Shown here: positions 31,610 to 41,032 of the stretch, one piece after another
Layout: every line of letters begins with the position of its first letter
Position numbering within the stretch: position 1 is the first letter of the stretch
DNA from: Enterobacterales bacterium CwR94
Lineage (GTDB): Bacteria > Pseudomonadota > Gammaproteobacteria > Enterobacterales > Enterobacteriaceae
Assembly (NCBI GenBank): GCA_002837195.1
Contig: KZ478059.1
Location: 558,001 to 622,000 of the forward strand
DNA length: 64,000 bases
Direction of reading: 5' to 3'
The notes under the pieces: model-generated
Told to the model about the DNA's origin: nothing
Database searches by the model: none
What the model saw: only the letters and a program-made list of their open reading frames with translations
Program-made: the position numbers and the translations under genes

Positions 31610-32842
31610 GTGACAACACACTTTCTTCGTAGCGGCCCCTTAGCGCCCCTGCAGGCTTTGGGCGTAAACGGTCAGCCCGTCTGGCATACCGCTCTGCAAA
31701 TTCGTGAAACGCTACGACTGCGTAATCTCCCGCAACTGGCCGATATTCTGGCGATCCCGCAGGTTAACGATCAGGGTGACCGCCTGGACTGGTATGCCCC
31801 GGTTAACGGTCAACCTATCGCCTGGGCCGCCACCAGTGCGGAGGAGCGGCAAACCGTTCTCAGCCAGTTAGATGCTTTTCATAAGGCAATCACTGTGCTT
31901 GCTGGCAAGGCAGCACAGTCAGAAAAGGCGTCACTGCGTCTGTTTGCTGCCCTGCTGCAAAAAATTGCCCATTTCCCGGATGCCAACCATGTGTATCTGG
32001 TGAACGGTCAGGCGGTGATCACCTTTTGGGGTTTTCTTAAACACAATGAAAAACCGCGTCAGGATCCCTTTTCCAGCCTGCGCCCAGAACGCCCTGTGTC
32101 AGTGGCCTCTGCCACGCCAACCGCGGTCCCTGCGCTCTCCTTGCTGGATGAACCAGAACCACCTGCGCCCACGCAGGCGACATCGCCCTCAATGCCACGT
32201 CGTTCACGTCTGTGGTTGCTTCCCGTCGGGGTTGCCGCTGCCGCCGCATTGGGTGCGGTCGTGTGGTTACAGACACCCGCGCCGCAGGTTGCGCCCGCCG
32301 AGGTTGTCACGCCTTCTCTGCCGCCGATCACCCACTGGTCATTACCTGAGATGGCTTTCGCGCTGCCACTCGACAAAGCAACAGCTGCCCCAGCCACCCC
32401 TGTGCCCGTGGCGGCTGCCAGCGTGGCCTCTGTCGCGGAAGAAGAAAAACCGATCCCCGACAATGCGCTGTTGCTGCCGGCTAACTCGGTGCGTGCAGGC
32501 TCTGTCACCTTCCTGAATGGCAACTGGCGTGTGGCGGTGGGCATTAAAACCCCTCGCGTAGGACGTCAGCCAATTATTCGCTATCAACTCAATAAAGGTG
32601 CTGGCACGGCACGAATCACCCATGCCGACGGCGTCACCTGCCGTTCACAAGTCCAAACGGGGCTGATGCAATCCGGTAATTTGGTGATCAACAGTAAATA
32701 CACCGCGCGCTGTAGCGACAATAGCCGTTACAAGATGCCGGAGATCAGTTGTAAAGCTGCCGCCAACGAGGTGGCGGAATGTACCGGTGATTTTGGCAAC
32801 AACACCGTACTTCCGCTCACCATTACTCGTGAGAATAAATAA
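31610..32842 (+). CDS. srfA: SrfA-family protein (first gene of srfABC)
   Basis: 410 residues. The N-terminal about 150 residues are globular (SGPLAPLQALGVNGQPVWHT, RLRNLPQLADILAIPQVND), followed by a Pro/Ala-rich linker, one membrane helix (LWLLPVGVAAAAALGAVVWL, about 203-222), a second Pro/Ala-rich stretch and a C-terminal domain with several cysteines (VTCRSQVQTG, TARCSDNSRYK, ISCKAAANEVAEC) that is probably periplasmic. The architecture and the two following genes identify SrfA. The start is GTG at 31610 with a weak AAGG. The stop overlaps the srfB start by 1 base (TAATG). The locus is called virulence-associated from SsrB-controlled genes in Salmonella; the molecular role is not settled. 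Confidence 0.8.
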   Translation: MTTHFLRSGPLAPLQALGVNGQPVWHTALQIRETLRLRNLPQLADILAIPQVNDQGDRLDWYAPVNGQPIAWAATSAEERQTVLSQLDAFHKAITVLAGKAAQSEKASLRLFAALLQKIAHFPDANHVYLVNGQAVITFWGFLKHNEKPRQDPFSSLRPERPVSVASATPTAVPALSLLDEPEPPAPTQATSPSMPRRSRLWLLPVGVAAAAALGAVVWLQTPAPQVAPAEVVTPSLPPITHWSLPEMAFALPLDKATAAPATPVPVAAASVASVAEEEKPIPDNALLLPANSVRAGSVTFLNGNWRVAVGIKTPRVGRQPIIRYQLNKGAGTARITHADGVTCRSQVQTGLMQSGNLVINSKYTARCSDNSRYKMPEISCKAAANEVAECTGDFGNNTVLPLTITRENK

Positions 32843-35748
32843 TGCTCCCAAGTGCACCGGATTACCCGGAACAGCTGACGCTCATTGAAAACAGCGGCAT
32901 CCAATTTATTGATTTTCCGTTCTCCTTAAGCGCGCAGCCCGACAGCCCTTTTGTGCGCCGCAGCGCAAATGGCCCCTTATTGCGACTGGAAGCAGAAAGT
33001 GGGCAAGCGCGTTGGATATTGCGTACCACGCCAGACAGCGCACCCGAAGTGGTGAAGCCTGAGTTAACGCTGGCGATGCGCCAGTCGCTGGCACTGCTCG
33101 ACAAACAATGGTTGCCCCTGCCGATGCTGCGATTCAACGGCGAGCGGCAACTCACTGGCGGCCCGGATAACTGGGCTCGTATGCAAGTGGTCACCCTGCC
33201 AGCCCCGGATGCACGCGGGCACGATTACCGGCTGGTGCTGGCCTTTGATACCACGCTGCTGACGCAAGCCGCACTGGCCCCTACACTGCAAGACGTAACG
33301 GATGGCACACTGTTTTCACTGGCCTGGCGTAACGAAGAACTTACAGAATTTTTGGACCACACCTGGATCGACGGCTGGCTGCGCGAAGTCTTTCTTCAGC
33401 GCGCGACGGAAATTGAACAGCGCAGTGAGGCCGAGTTAACGCGCGCAACGCGGATGTTTGAGCATCAGGGACATTACCTGAATCTGTTACAGATTTTAGG
33501 GTTCCAGCTTGCCATGCCTGCCCTGCAACTGGTCACCGCCACCGACCGCCATCCCGTGGTCCCTGTGGATGTGATCCTGGATGTCGGCAATTCGCACACC
33601 TGCGGCATTCTGGTTGAAGAGCATCCCGGTGACAGCGACGGCCTGAAGCATGTCAGTGAACTGCAACTGCGCGATCTCAGTGCCCCGCACTGCGTATGGA
33701 ACGATCTGTTTGATAGCCGCCTGGCGTTTGCTGAGACACGTTTTGGTAAAGCACATCTTTCGCGTGAGAGCGGGCGTCAGCAAGCCTTTGTGTGGCCCTC
33801 CTGCGTGCGCGTGGGACATGAAGCCGGTCGCCTCGCGCGACAACGCAGCGGTATACAAGGGGCAACCGGGCTTTCCAGTCCCCGGCGTTATTTATGGGAC
33901 GAGTCGCCTTTCGCTCCGGGCTGGCGGTTTAGTCATGCCACCCACGAGTCTGCGGCCATTGCCGCCCCGCTCATGATGCTGCTCAATGATGACGGTGAAG
34001 TCTTAAGCGATCTGCCTGCCGACGCGCGCTTACCCGTGTTTAATGCGCAATACAGCCGCAGTTCACTGATGACGCTGATGCTCACGGAACTGCTCAGTCA
34101 ATCGCTGATGCAGATTAACAGCGTGGCGCAGCGTTTACGCATGAGCCACAGCCAGGCACCTCGTCAGATCCGCAATATCATTCTGACGTTGCCTTCCGCA
34201 ATGCCGAAACCCGAGCGGGAAATCTTCCGCCGCCGGATGCATGAGGCGATCACGCTGGTCTGGCAGGCTCAGGGCTGGTCTGCACACCGCTACCCGCATC
34301 CGCAAGTACAAATGGAGTGGGATGAAGCAACCTGTGGCCAAATGGTCTGGCTGTACAATGAAATTCAGGTCAATTTCGCAGGCTCTACCGAGGCTTTCTT
34401 TGCCAGCCAGGCCCGCCCGGATAAACCCCTTGATGAGGCCGACAGCCTGACCGTTGCTTCGATTGATATCGGCGGCGGCACCACCGATCTCGCGATTACG
34501 CGTTACCAACTGGAAGCCGGTTCAGGCACGCAACGCCACGTCCATCCACGCTTGCTGTTTCGCGAAGGCTTTAAAGTCGCCGGTGATGACATTTTGCTGG
34601 ATGTGATTCAGCTTTGCGTCTTGCCCGCACTGGAGCAGGCGTTGCAACAACAGGGGCTGACGGATTCAGCAGCGCTGATGCGCCGCCTGTTTGGCGCGAG
34701 CGATCTTGCGGATGGGCTGTCCGTTATGCGTCAACAAACCACGCTGCAACTGTTTATTCCTCTGGGCCAGCATCTGCTGAGTGCGTATGAAAATTGGGAT
34801 CCTTTGGATCTGTTAAGCGAAGTGGATACCACCTTTGGTGAAGCGCTGGCGACGCCGCTCACCCACACGCTGTTAGAACACTTAGAGACCGAGATTGCAC
34901 GGGCGTTGCCTGAAGGCCACGCGCCGTTTCGTTTGCTGAGCACACCACTGATTATCAAACTCAACCAGTTACATGCGGAGTTTTTATCGCCGCGGATGCA
35001 AATCACGCAGAGCCTGCGCTCGCTGTGTGAAGTGGTCGCCCTGTATGAGTGTGATGTGCTGTTACTGACCGGACGCCCGTCGTGTTTTCCTGGGATTCAG
35101 GCGTTGTTCCGCTTAATGCAGCCGTTACCCGTTAACCGCATGGTGTCGCTTGAGGGCTACCACACCAGCGACTGGTATCCGTTTAGCACCCAGGGACGCA
35201 TTGATGATCCCAAATCCACCGCCGCCGTGGGTGCCATGATCTGCCTGCTGGCTATGGAGCTGCGTTTAGGTAATTTTTGGTTTAATGCCGGTGATTTCCA
35301 GCCCTATTCTACGCTGCGCTATTTAGGGCGTTTGGATGCTGAAGGCGTGTTGCAGGATCAGGATATTAGCTATCACGATATTGACCTGGATGCTCCACAA
35401 TGGCAGCCCGATTCGCAGGGACACATCGTCGTTCATGGCAACCTCTGTCTGGGCTTTCGTCAGTTAGACAATGATCGCTGGCCCGCCACGCCGCTGTATA
35501 CCCTCACCATTGTCGATGCCAAACTGGCGCGCCGCGTAGCTTCAGAAAGCGCGCTGTATGTGAAGTTAAAAGCCGTGATGCCAGCAGGCGCCAACAGCGC
35601 AGAGAGTTTTGCAATTGAGAGCGTACGCTTTGGCGATGGAACCCCTGTGGAAGCCGAAAAGTTACAGTTAAAAATGAATACATTACTCACCAGCCACCAG
35701 GGCGACAGCCACTACTGGATTGACAGTGGGAGCCTGTATAAAAAATGA
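32842..35748 (+). CDS. srfB: SrfB-family protein with actin/Hsp70-like ATPase motifs
   Basis: 968 residues, the usual size of SrfB. Two ATPase signatures of the actin/Hsp70 fold are visible: VILDVGNSHTCGILVEE (about 244-260) and VASIDIGGGTTDLAITRY (about 538-555), corresponding to the phosphate-1 and phosphate-2 loops. Between them is a long region with RYLWDESPFAPGW and ILTLPSAMPKPEREIF. No signal peptide, so it is cytosolic or associates with SrfA at the membrane. Coupled on both sides (1-base overlap with srfA, ATGA overlap with srfC). A SrfABC homologue from Xenorhabdus has been reported as a toxin; whether that holds here is unknown. Confidence 0.85.
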   Translation: MLPSAPDYPEQLTLIENSGIQFIDFPFSLSAQPDSPFVRRSANGPLLRLEAESGQARWILRTTPDSAPEVVKPELTLAMRQSLALLDKQWLPLPMLRFNGERQLTGGPDNWARMQVVTLPAPDARGHDYRLVLAFDTTLLTQAALAPTLQDVTDGTLFSLAWRNEELTEFLDHTWIDGWLREVFLQRATEIEQRSEAELTRATRMFEHQGHYLNLLQILGFQLAMPALQLVTATDRHPVVPVDVILDVGNSHTCGILVEEHPGDSDGLKHVSELQLRDLSAPHCVWNDLFDSRLAFAETRFGKAHLSRESGRQQAFVWPSCVRVGHEAGRLARQRSGIQGATGLSSPRRYLWDESPFAPGWRFSHATHESAAIAAPLMMLLNDDGEVLSDLPADARLPVFNAQYSRSSLMTLMLTELLSQSLMQINSVAQRLRMSHSQAPRQIRNIILTLPSAMPKPEREIFRRRMHEAITLVWQAQGWSAHRYPHPQVQMEWDEATCGQMVWLYNEIQVNFAGSTEAFFASQARPDKPLDEADSLTVASIDIGGGTTDLAITRYQLEAGSGTQRHVHPRLLFREGFKVAGDDILLDVIQLCVLPALEQALQQQGLTDSAALMRRLFGASDLADGLSVMRQQTTLQLFIPLGQHLLSAYENWDPLDLLSEVDTTFGEALATPLTHTLLEHLETEIARALPEGHAPFRLLSTPLIIKLNQLHAEFLSPRMQITQSLRSLCEVVALYECDVLLLTGRPSCFPGIQALFRLMQPLPVNRMVSLEGYHTSDWYPFSTQGRIDDPKSTAAVGAMICLLAMELRLGNFWFNAGDFQPYSTLRYLGRLDAEGVLQDQDISYHDIDLDAPQWQPDSQGHIVVHGNLCLGFRQLDNDRWPATPLYTLTIVDAKLARRVASESALYVKLKAVMPAGANSAESFAIESVRFGDGTPVEAEKLQLKMNTLLTSHQGDSHYWIDSGSLYKK

Positions 35749-38006
35749 AACCCAGCACTTTTCAACGTCACGCGCAGGCCTTTATCCAGCACCTGAATGA
35801 GAGCCAGCACTGGCTGGCCGAACAACGTCAACGAGATGAGCGCTGGCAGCACACCAGCACCCTGTTAAGCCCGCAATTACATCGGGCGCAAAGCCGTACC
35901 GGGCAGTTGCAAGAAGCTGCGGCGCAACCTTTTACGCTGGGTATTCTGGGCTACAGTGCGCGAGGGAAACAGGCGTTACAACAACATATCGTACATGCCG
36001 ATCCCGCCTGGCAGCAGTGTGTACAGTTACTGTCGCCTGGCCGCAGTGTCGCCATCAGGCTCAGCAGTGCCCTCAAAATACGCGATCAGGAAGTCCAACT
36101 GACGCTGTTATCCCAGGCAGATGTTATTGCGGTCTTGAGCGCCCTGTCACCTCGCGTGTGGCGCGAAGCCGACGAGCCTAAACTGCATGAACATCTGCAA
36201 ACCCTGGAGCGTCGCTCGCAGCATGAATCGCAGCCCGGCATGGATGAAGCGGCAGTTGCCGCGCTCTGGCAGCAGTGTCGGTTGATGAATACCAGCTCCG
36301 CCGTGTTGGATCGCGCGTTTTGGCCGCGGGCGTTGCGTCTGGTTCCCTGGCTGACGGCGGACGATCGTCAGCACCTGTTTCGCGTGTTATGGCAAGATGA
36401 GTTACGTTGTCTGGCCCATTGCCAGCGCGCCTTTCAGGCGCTGGAGACCTTGTCTGAATGCCGCATGCTGTGGCTGTCTTTGACGCTGTTTAACGCCCAG
36501 GATCCCCTGAGCATGGCGGGCCGTGCTGCGCACATCCCGCTTTCTGTGGTGCCGGTGATCAATGGCCAGCGCGCTCGTGCACGCACCATCACGCAGTCTG
36601 AACTCAGTCTGCTGGCCGCCGAATTACGTGTGCCGCAAGATGCGGCGCGTGAAAACGGCTGTGCAAAACCCTTAGACGTACTGGTATTGCCGGCGGGCGG
36701 ACACTTTGATCTCTCGCCGCTGGAAGCCGACACCCTGGCTTTAGCCGCTGCCAAGAGCCGTTGGCTACTGGCCCGCGCCAGTTGGGCGCAACAGTGCGAT
36801 ATGTTAATGATTGCCACGGCAGCAACGCAGCGTGAACAAGCCATGCAAATGGGACAAGCCCTGTGGCGCTGGCAGCAAGACCGCGATGTGCAAGTCGGTG
36901 ATAAACCCGCCATCATTTGGTGCCTGAGCCAGTGGGATCAGCGCGTGGTGCAGGCCGAGAACTTCGACAGCGCCGTGCAGCGCGCGGTGGGCACCGCGGG
37001 TGAACAATGGGGGGCAATGCTCACCAGCGAGCCGCGTGACGTGACACGGATGTTGAACTGGCTAACGCCAAATGTGGATACCACACGGCGTATGGCACGT
37101 TTGGCCACGCGACTGGCCGCCTTACGAGCGGATGTGTGCGACCGGCTGCTCAGCCCGCTGCTTATGGATGAGCAACAGTTATCGCTGAGCCATAAAAAAC
37201 AGATTGCGGAGCAGTTACTCAAAACACTGCAAAAACGCGCCGGTATTCACGGTGAAATGCTGGAGAGTATGGTGCCCCCGCGTGAACAGATCCGCGCCTG
37301 GTGGCAGCAAGATGCGCACAGCCTGTTCACTGCGGATGGCGATGACCATGACGTCCTCAGCGGTGCGGGGGATTGGGGGTTAGATATCGACCTGTTTGCC
37401 TCCAGTACGGCGACGGCGGCCGCCCCTGTCGCGGCCATCAGCCGTGACCGCAGCCGTGAACAGGCGCAAGCCATGTTGAATCTGTGGCTCGCTCACCTGC
37501 AAACCCGCGTTGAAAATCATGCGCTGTTAAGCCGCCTGACACTGGATCCGCAAACCGTGGCGCTGCTGATGCAGGAAACGGCCGTGGCAATTCAACGCTT
37601 AAAAATTGTTGATCTGTTAGCCGCCAGCGTGGCGCGCACCGCGCAGGAAGGCAGCGATGCCCTGCGCCGCGTGGAGCGCCAGACACAGTGTGTGTTAAGT
37701 GTGATGGGGGATTTTGTCGCCTGGCTAGGCTTCCAACAGGTCGCAGAATCGGCCCGCCCTGCCAGCCGCGTCAATCAGGGACACCCCATTTTTGCGCGTC
37801 CTCCCCAGCAAACGCAGCTTTGGGATGCCGGGAAACGTCTCACGCGTTTGGAGGCCCGTCCCGTGAATACCACCGCCTTTTATATTTACGACTGGCTGGT
37901 GGCATTGAATACGCTGATTGAACAGAATGCCGGTTATAGCGCCACGCCACTGCCGGGTGAAGCGCGAGACCAGCTCGCGGTATTGCTCGCTGGTCTGCAA
38001 GGCTAA
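35745..38006 (+). CDS. srfC: SrfC-family putative virulence effector, degenerate P-loop
   Basis: 753 residues. At residues 63-76 FTLGILGYSARGKQ occupies the position of the Walker A of SrfC/dynamin-like GTPases, but reads GYSARGKQ, with Gln in place of the usual Ser/Thr after Lys; nucleotide binding may therefore be altered. Other features are Gln-rich helical stretches (HLNESQHWLAEQRQRDERW), consistent with a largely alpha-helical protein, and AGIHGEMLESMVPPREQIRAW. Last gene of srfABC; its stop is directly followed by the melB stop on the other strand, with no terminator visible. Confidence 0.8.
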   Translation: MKPSTFQRHAQAFIQHLNESQHWLAEQRQRDERWQHTSTLLSPQLHRAQSRTGQLQEAAAQPFTLGILGYSARGKQALQQHIVHADPAWQQCVQLLSPGRSVAIRLSSALKIRDQEVQLTLLSQADVIAVLSALSPRVWREADEPKLHEHLQTLERRSQHESQPGMDEAAVAALWQQCRLMNTSSAVLDRAFWPRALRLVPWLTADDRQHLFRVLWQDELRCLAHCQRAFQALETLSECRMLWLSLTLFNAQDPLSMAGRAAHIPLSVVPVINGQRARARTITQSELSLLAAELRVPQDAARENGCAKPLDVLVLPAGGHFDLSPLEADTLALAAAKSRWLLARASWAQQCDMLMIATAATQREQAMQMGQALWRWQQDRDVQVGDKPAIIWCLSQWDQRVVQAENFDSAVQRAVGTAGEQWGAMLTSEPRDVTRMLNWLTPNVDTTRRMARLATRLAALRADVCDRLLSPLLMDEQQLSLSHKKQIAEQLLKTLQKRAGIHGEMLESMVPPREQIRAWWQQDAHSLFTADGDDHDVLSGAGDWGLDIDLFASSTATAAAPVAAISRDRSREQAQAMLNLWLAHLQTRVENHALLSRLTLDPQTVALLMQETAVAIQRLKIVDLLAASVARTAQEGSDALRRVERQTQCVLSVMGDFVAWLGFQQVAESARPASRVNQGHPIFARPPQQTQLWDAGKRLTRLEARPVNTTAFYIYDWLVALNTLIEQNAGYSATPLPGEARDQLAVLLAGLQG

Positions 38007-39428
38007 TTATCCAGGGGATTTCACCGTTTCCTTCGCCGCCAGCGGCGTGGGAGACGGTGCCTGCGTCGTGTTTTCCTCACCGTATTTCTGCTGCAGCCAC
38101 CCTTGTACTTCCGCCAACAGCGCGCCATCTAACGCGTAGTGGCGCCAGTACACCCATAGCGTGATCACGAAGAACACCAGCGGTGCGCCGACCATGATCA
38201 TCTGCATGCCTGTTACGGTCGCCGCACTTTGCACCACGCCGGGGACATACCCCACCAAACCCAGCATCACGCCAATCACTAATCCGGCAAAGGCTGCCCC
38301 CGCCTTCACCACCATGGTTTGCACCGAATAGGCAATACTTTCGATGCGCATGCCCAAAGCATAATCACCATAGTCCACGGTATCGGCCACCATAATCACC
38401 AGCATGACCCAGAAAAACGCGCTGCCGATATTGACGAGGATGCCGGAGAACGCAATCAACGCAGCGTTTTGTGGTGACCAGAGCGCCACCGCGACCAGCA
38501 GGAAACAGCTACATAACGGCAGCACTGAGGCGCTGATCCACAATGTACGGCGTGAAAAAATACGCACCAGTTTGGGGAAGAACACAATGGTGACCAGATT
38601 CGCCACGCCCGCAAAGGCCATATACCAGGGAAACAGTGCCTCGCGTCCAACCACATACTTAAAGTAATAAATCGCAAAGGAGGTGATGATGTTGTGCGCT
38701 AAATTCCAGGCCAGCGCCATGATCAACAACGCAAACAGCGGTTTGTTACGCACAATCAGTGATAACACCGCTTGCATGCTGTGTTGCTGTTGATTGCCGT
38801 GATGTGAGGAGGAGTATTTTTCCTGCACATTGCGCAGCGTCACCAGGGTGGAAACAATAAAGAAGAACACCAAAATATAGGTAAAGCGCGTAAATCCATC
38901 GCCCTGCGAACCTTGCCCCAACCAGTGGATCATCGGTAACCCAATGACACCGGTTAAGTATCCAGCACTGCTGGCAAAAAAACGCGGCCACGGAATCAGT
39001 GCTTCGCGCTCGCGCTTATCCAGCGTAATACAGGGGACCAATGACCAGAATGGCACATCCATGATGGTGTAGGTGAATCCCCACAGCAAATAGGTTACCC
39101 ACACCCAAACCAGCAGCGCGGTTCCTTCAAAGTGATGCGCACAAAATACACTGATTAACATGGCAGAGTTAACCAGTGTGCCAACCAGAATCCAGGGCTT
39201 AAATTTACCCCAGCGACTGCGCGTTCGTTCAACGATCCACCCCATCACGGGATCGGCTAACGCATCTAAAAAGCGTGCGACCAGAAACAGTGTGGCGACC
39301 ATACCTACGGAGATACCGACCACATCGGTGTAGTAATACATCAGGTACATATAAATGATGCCAATGGCGAAATCTTTACCAAAGGCACCGAATCCATAGC
39401 TGATTTTCGTTTTAAAGGAAACGCTCAT
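38007..39428 (-). CDS. melB: Melibiose:cation symporter MelB
   Basis: 473 residues from the ATG at 39428, matching E. coli MelB (GPH family, 12 helices): [40 protein letters not shown] (Asp residues of the cation site), [28 protein letters not shown] and [20 protein letters not shown]. It imports melibiose with Na+, Li+ or H+. Second gene of melAB, 75 bases after melA. The 12 in-frame codons upstream of 39428 are not expected to be translated. The 3' end abuts srfC. Confidence 0.94.
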   Translation of the reverse strand: MSVSFKTKISYGFGAFGKDFAIGIIYMYLMYYYTDVVGISVGMVATLFLVARFLDALADPVMGWIVERTRSRWGKFKPWILVGTLVNSAMLISVFCAHHFEGTALLVWVWVTYLLWGFTYTIMDVPFWSLVPCITLDKREREALIPWPRFFASSAGYLTGVIGLPMIHWLGQGSQGDGFTRFTYILVFFFIVSTLVTLRNVQEKYSSSHHGNQQQHSMQAVLSLIVRNKPLFALLIMALAWNLAHNIITSFAIYYFKYVVGREALFPWYMAFAGVANLVTIVFFPKLVRIFSRRTLWISASVLPLCSCFLLVAVALWSPQNAALIAFSGILVNIGSAFFWVMLVIMVADTVDYGDYALGMRIESIAYSVQTMVVKAGAAFAGLVIGVMLGLVGYVPGVVQSAATVTGMQMIMVGAPLVFFVITLWVYWRHYALDGALLAEVQGWLQQKYGEENTTQAPSPTPLAAKETVKSPG

Positions 39429-39503
39429 TATTGCTCTCCTGCGCGTCAGGCAACCGACAGCCATGAAGCAACTGCCTGACGCGGTATTGGGTCAGGGAAA
39501 GGA

Positions 39504-40808
39504 TCAGTGATAAGCGGGCAACCAGTCACCGTGGGCTTCAATCAGCGCATCGCAGAGGGCAATGGTGTCATCGATCGACAACTCGGCGGACGTGTGCGGA
39601 TCAAGCAGCGCAGCATGGTAGATATGCTCTTTCTTACGCGTGACTGCCGCTTCAATCGTCAGTAACTGGGTATTGATATTGGTTTGATTCAGTGCCGCAC
39701 ACTGCGCGGGCAAAGCGCCGACGTAACACGGGGAAATCCCCTGCCCATCGACCAGACAGGGGACTTCAACACAGGCCTCAGCAGGCAAGTTGGTAATCAG
39801 CCCGGTGTTTAATACATTGCCACCTATCTTGTACGGCTTATCAAAAGCCATCGCTTCAATAATGTAGGAGGCATACTCATGGCTGCGCGTGTGGGTGACA
39901 TTTTCATTTTGCGTCAGTTGTTCACGTTGCAAATGCCAACGATCAATTTGTTCAATGCAGCGCCGCGGATATTCATCCAGGGGAATATTAAAACGATCGA
40001 TCAGCTCAGGATAATGACGCTTAATCCAATACGGCATATATTCCGCATTATGCTCAGAAGACTCGGTCACGTAATAACCAAACCGATGCATAATTTCATG
40101 CCGCACCATATCATCATGTTTTTGGGTCAGCGCACGCGAGCGGCGACGAATTTCAGGGTACAGGTCTTCGCCGTCCCGGGTGATATTTAATAGCCAGGCC
40201 ATATGGTTAATACCGGCGATATGAAACTGCACATTGTCGCTCGGCATATCAACACTTTTAAGCAGCGTTTCAGCACAGACCTGGACACTGTGGCACAACC
40301 CGACGGTTTTAACGCCAGTGTGGCGTAACATGGCACCGGTCAGTGAGGCCATAGGATTGGTGTAATTCAACAACCAGGCATCCGGGCAACAGGCTTCAAT
40401 ATCTCGTGCAATATCAAACATCACCGGCAAGGTGCGCAGGGCCCGAAATAAGCCGCCAATCCCCAGCGTATCGGCAATCGTTTGTTGCAAGCCAAACCGT
40501 TTGGGCAGAGCAAAATCGGTCAACGTACAAGGATCGTAGCCTCCTACCTGAATCGCATTAATGACAAAATCTGCGCCCTGCAATGCCGCACGGCGTTGTG
40601 AGACGCCAACATATTGCTTAATGGTTGCCCGTCCCTGATTAATATTACTGTTAATATTATTCAGCATATTCCAGGACTCATTCAGACGTTGGGCATCAAT
40701 ATCATACAGCGCAATATCTACCGTTGAGATCGTGGAAGTCGCCAAAATATCACCCAATACATTTTTGGCAAAAACAGTGCTCCCCGCTCCAATGAACGTT
40801 ATTTTCAT
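39504..40808 (-). CDS. melA: Alpha-galactosidase MelA (glycoside hydrolase family 4)
   Basis: 434 residues of the GH4 class, which uses NAD+ and Mn2+. KITFIGAGSTVFAKNVLGDI is the NAD fold; YTNPMASLTGAM and TVGLCHSVQVCAE carry the metal-binding Asn, Cys and His; IAGINHMAWLL and SSEHNAEYMPYWIK are typical. It splits melibiose into galactose and glucose in the cytosol. The ATG at 40808 is chosen over a GTG one codon earlier. It heads melAB and is divergent from the AraC-type regulator, as in E. coli where melR is divergent. Confidence 0.93.
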   Translation of the reverse strand: MKITFIGAGSTVFAKNVLGDILATSTISTVDIALYDIDAQRLNESWNMLNNINSNINQGRATIKQYVGVSQRRAALQGADFVINAIQVGGYDPCTLTDFALPKRFGLQQTIADTLGIGGLFRALRTLPVMFDIARDIEACCPDAWLLNYTNPMASLTGAMLRHTGVKTVGLCHSVQVCAETLLKSVDMPSDNVQFHIAGINHMAWLLNITRDGEDLYPEIRRRSRALTQKHDDMVRHEIMHRFGYYVTESSEHNAEYMPYWIKRHYPELIDRFNIPLDEYPRRCIEQIDRWHLQREQLTQNENVTHTRSHEYASYIIEAMAFDKPYKIGGNVLNTGLITNLPAEACVEVPCLVDGQGISPCYVGALPAQCAALNQTNINTQLLTIEAAVTRKKEHIYHAALLDPHTSAELSIDDTIALCDALIEAHGDWLPAYH

Positions 40809-40851
40809 CACTTCGCCTCAGCTCGTTTCGGTTATCTGTCGCTAATCACTG

Positions 40852-40940
40852 TAGGCAGTTAGCACAACGTTGCCTATGTAGATTTGTGACATCGCTATAG
40901 CAAAATCCGTAAGGCCGCGGAAAGTGTGATTGCCTTCTCA
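40852..40940. promoter_or_regulatory. melAB / regulator divergent control region
   Basis: The inverted repeat TAGGCA (40852-40857) / TGCCTA (40871-40876) and a CRP-like site TGTGATTGCCTTCTCA (40925-40940), one mismatch from TGTGA-N6-TCACA. This suits an AraC-type activator plus cAMP-CRP control, as known for mel genes. Confidence 0.5.
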
Positions 40941-41032
40941 CTCCCTGTTAACTGGCCTCGGTATTGCTTAGCGTGACGATTTCGGTTGTGTTATGCATTG
41001 ACATTATGTGAACTCCACAGCGGGACAGCGCC

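Noticed and set aside
32059..32544. 161-codon frame antisense to srfA
   Set aside because: Arises from the Pro/Ala-rich linker of srfA; low-complexity Gly/Ser/Thr translation.
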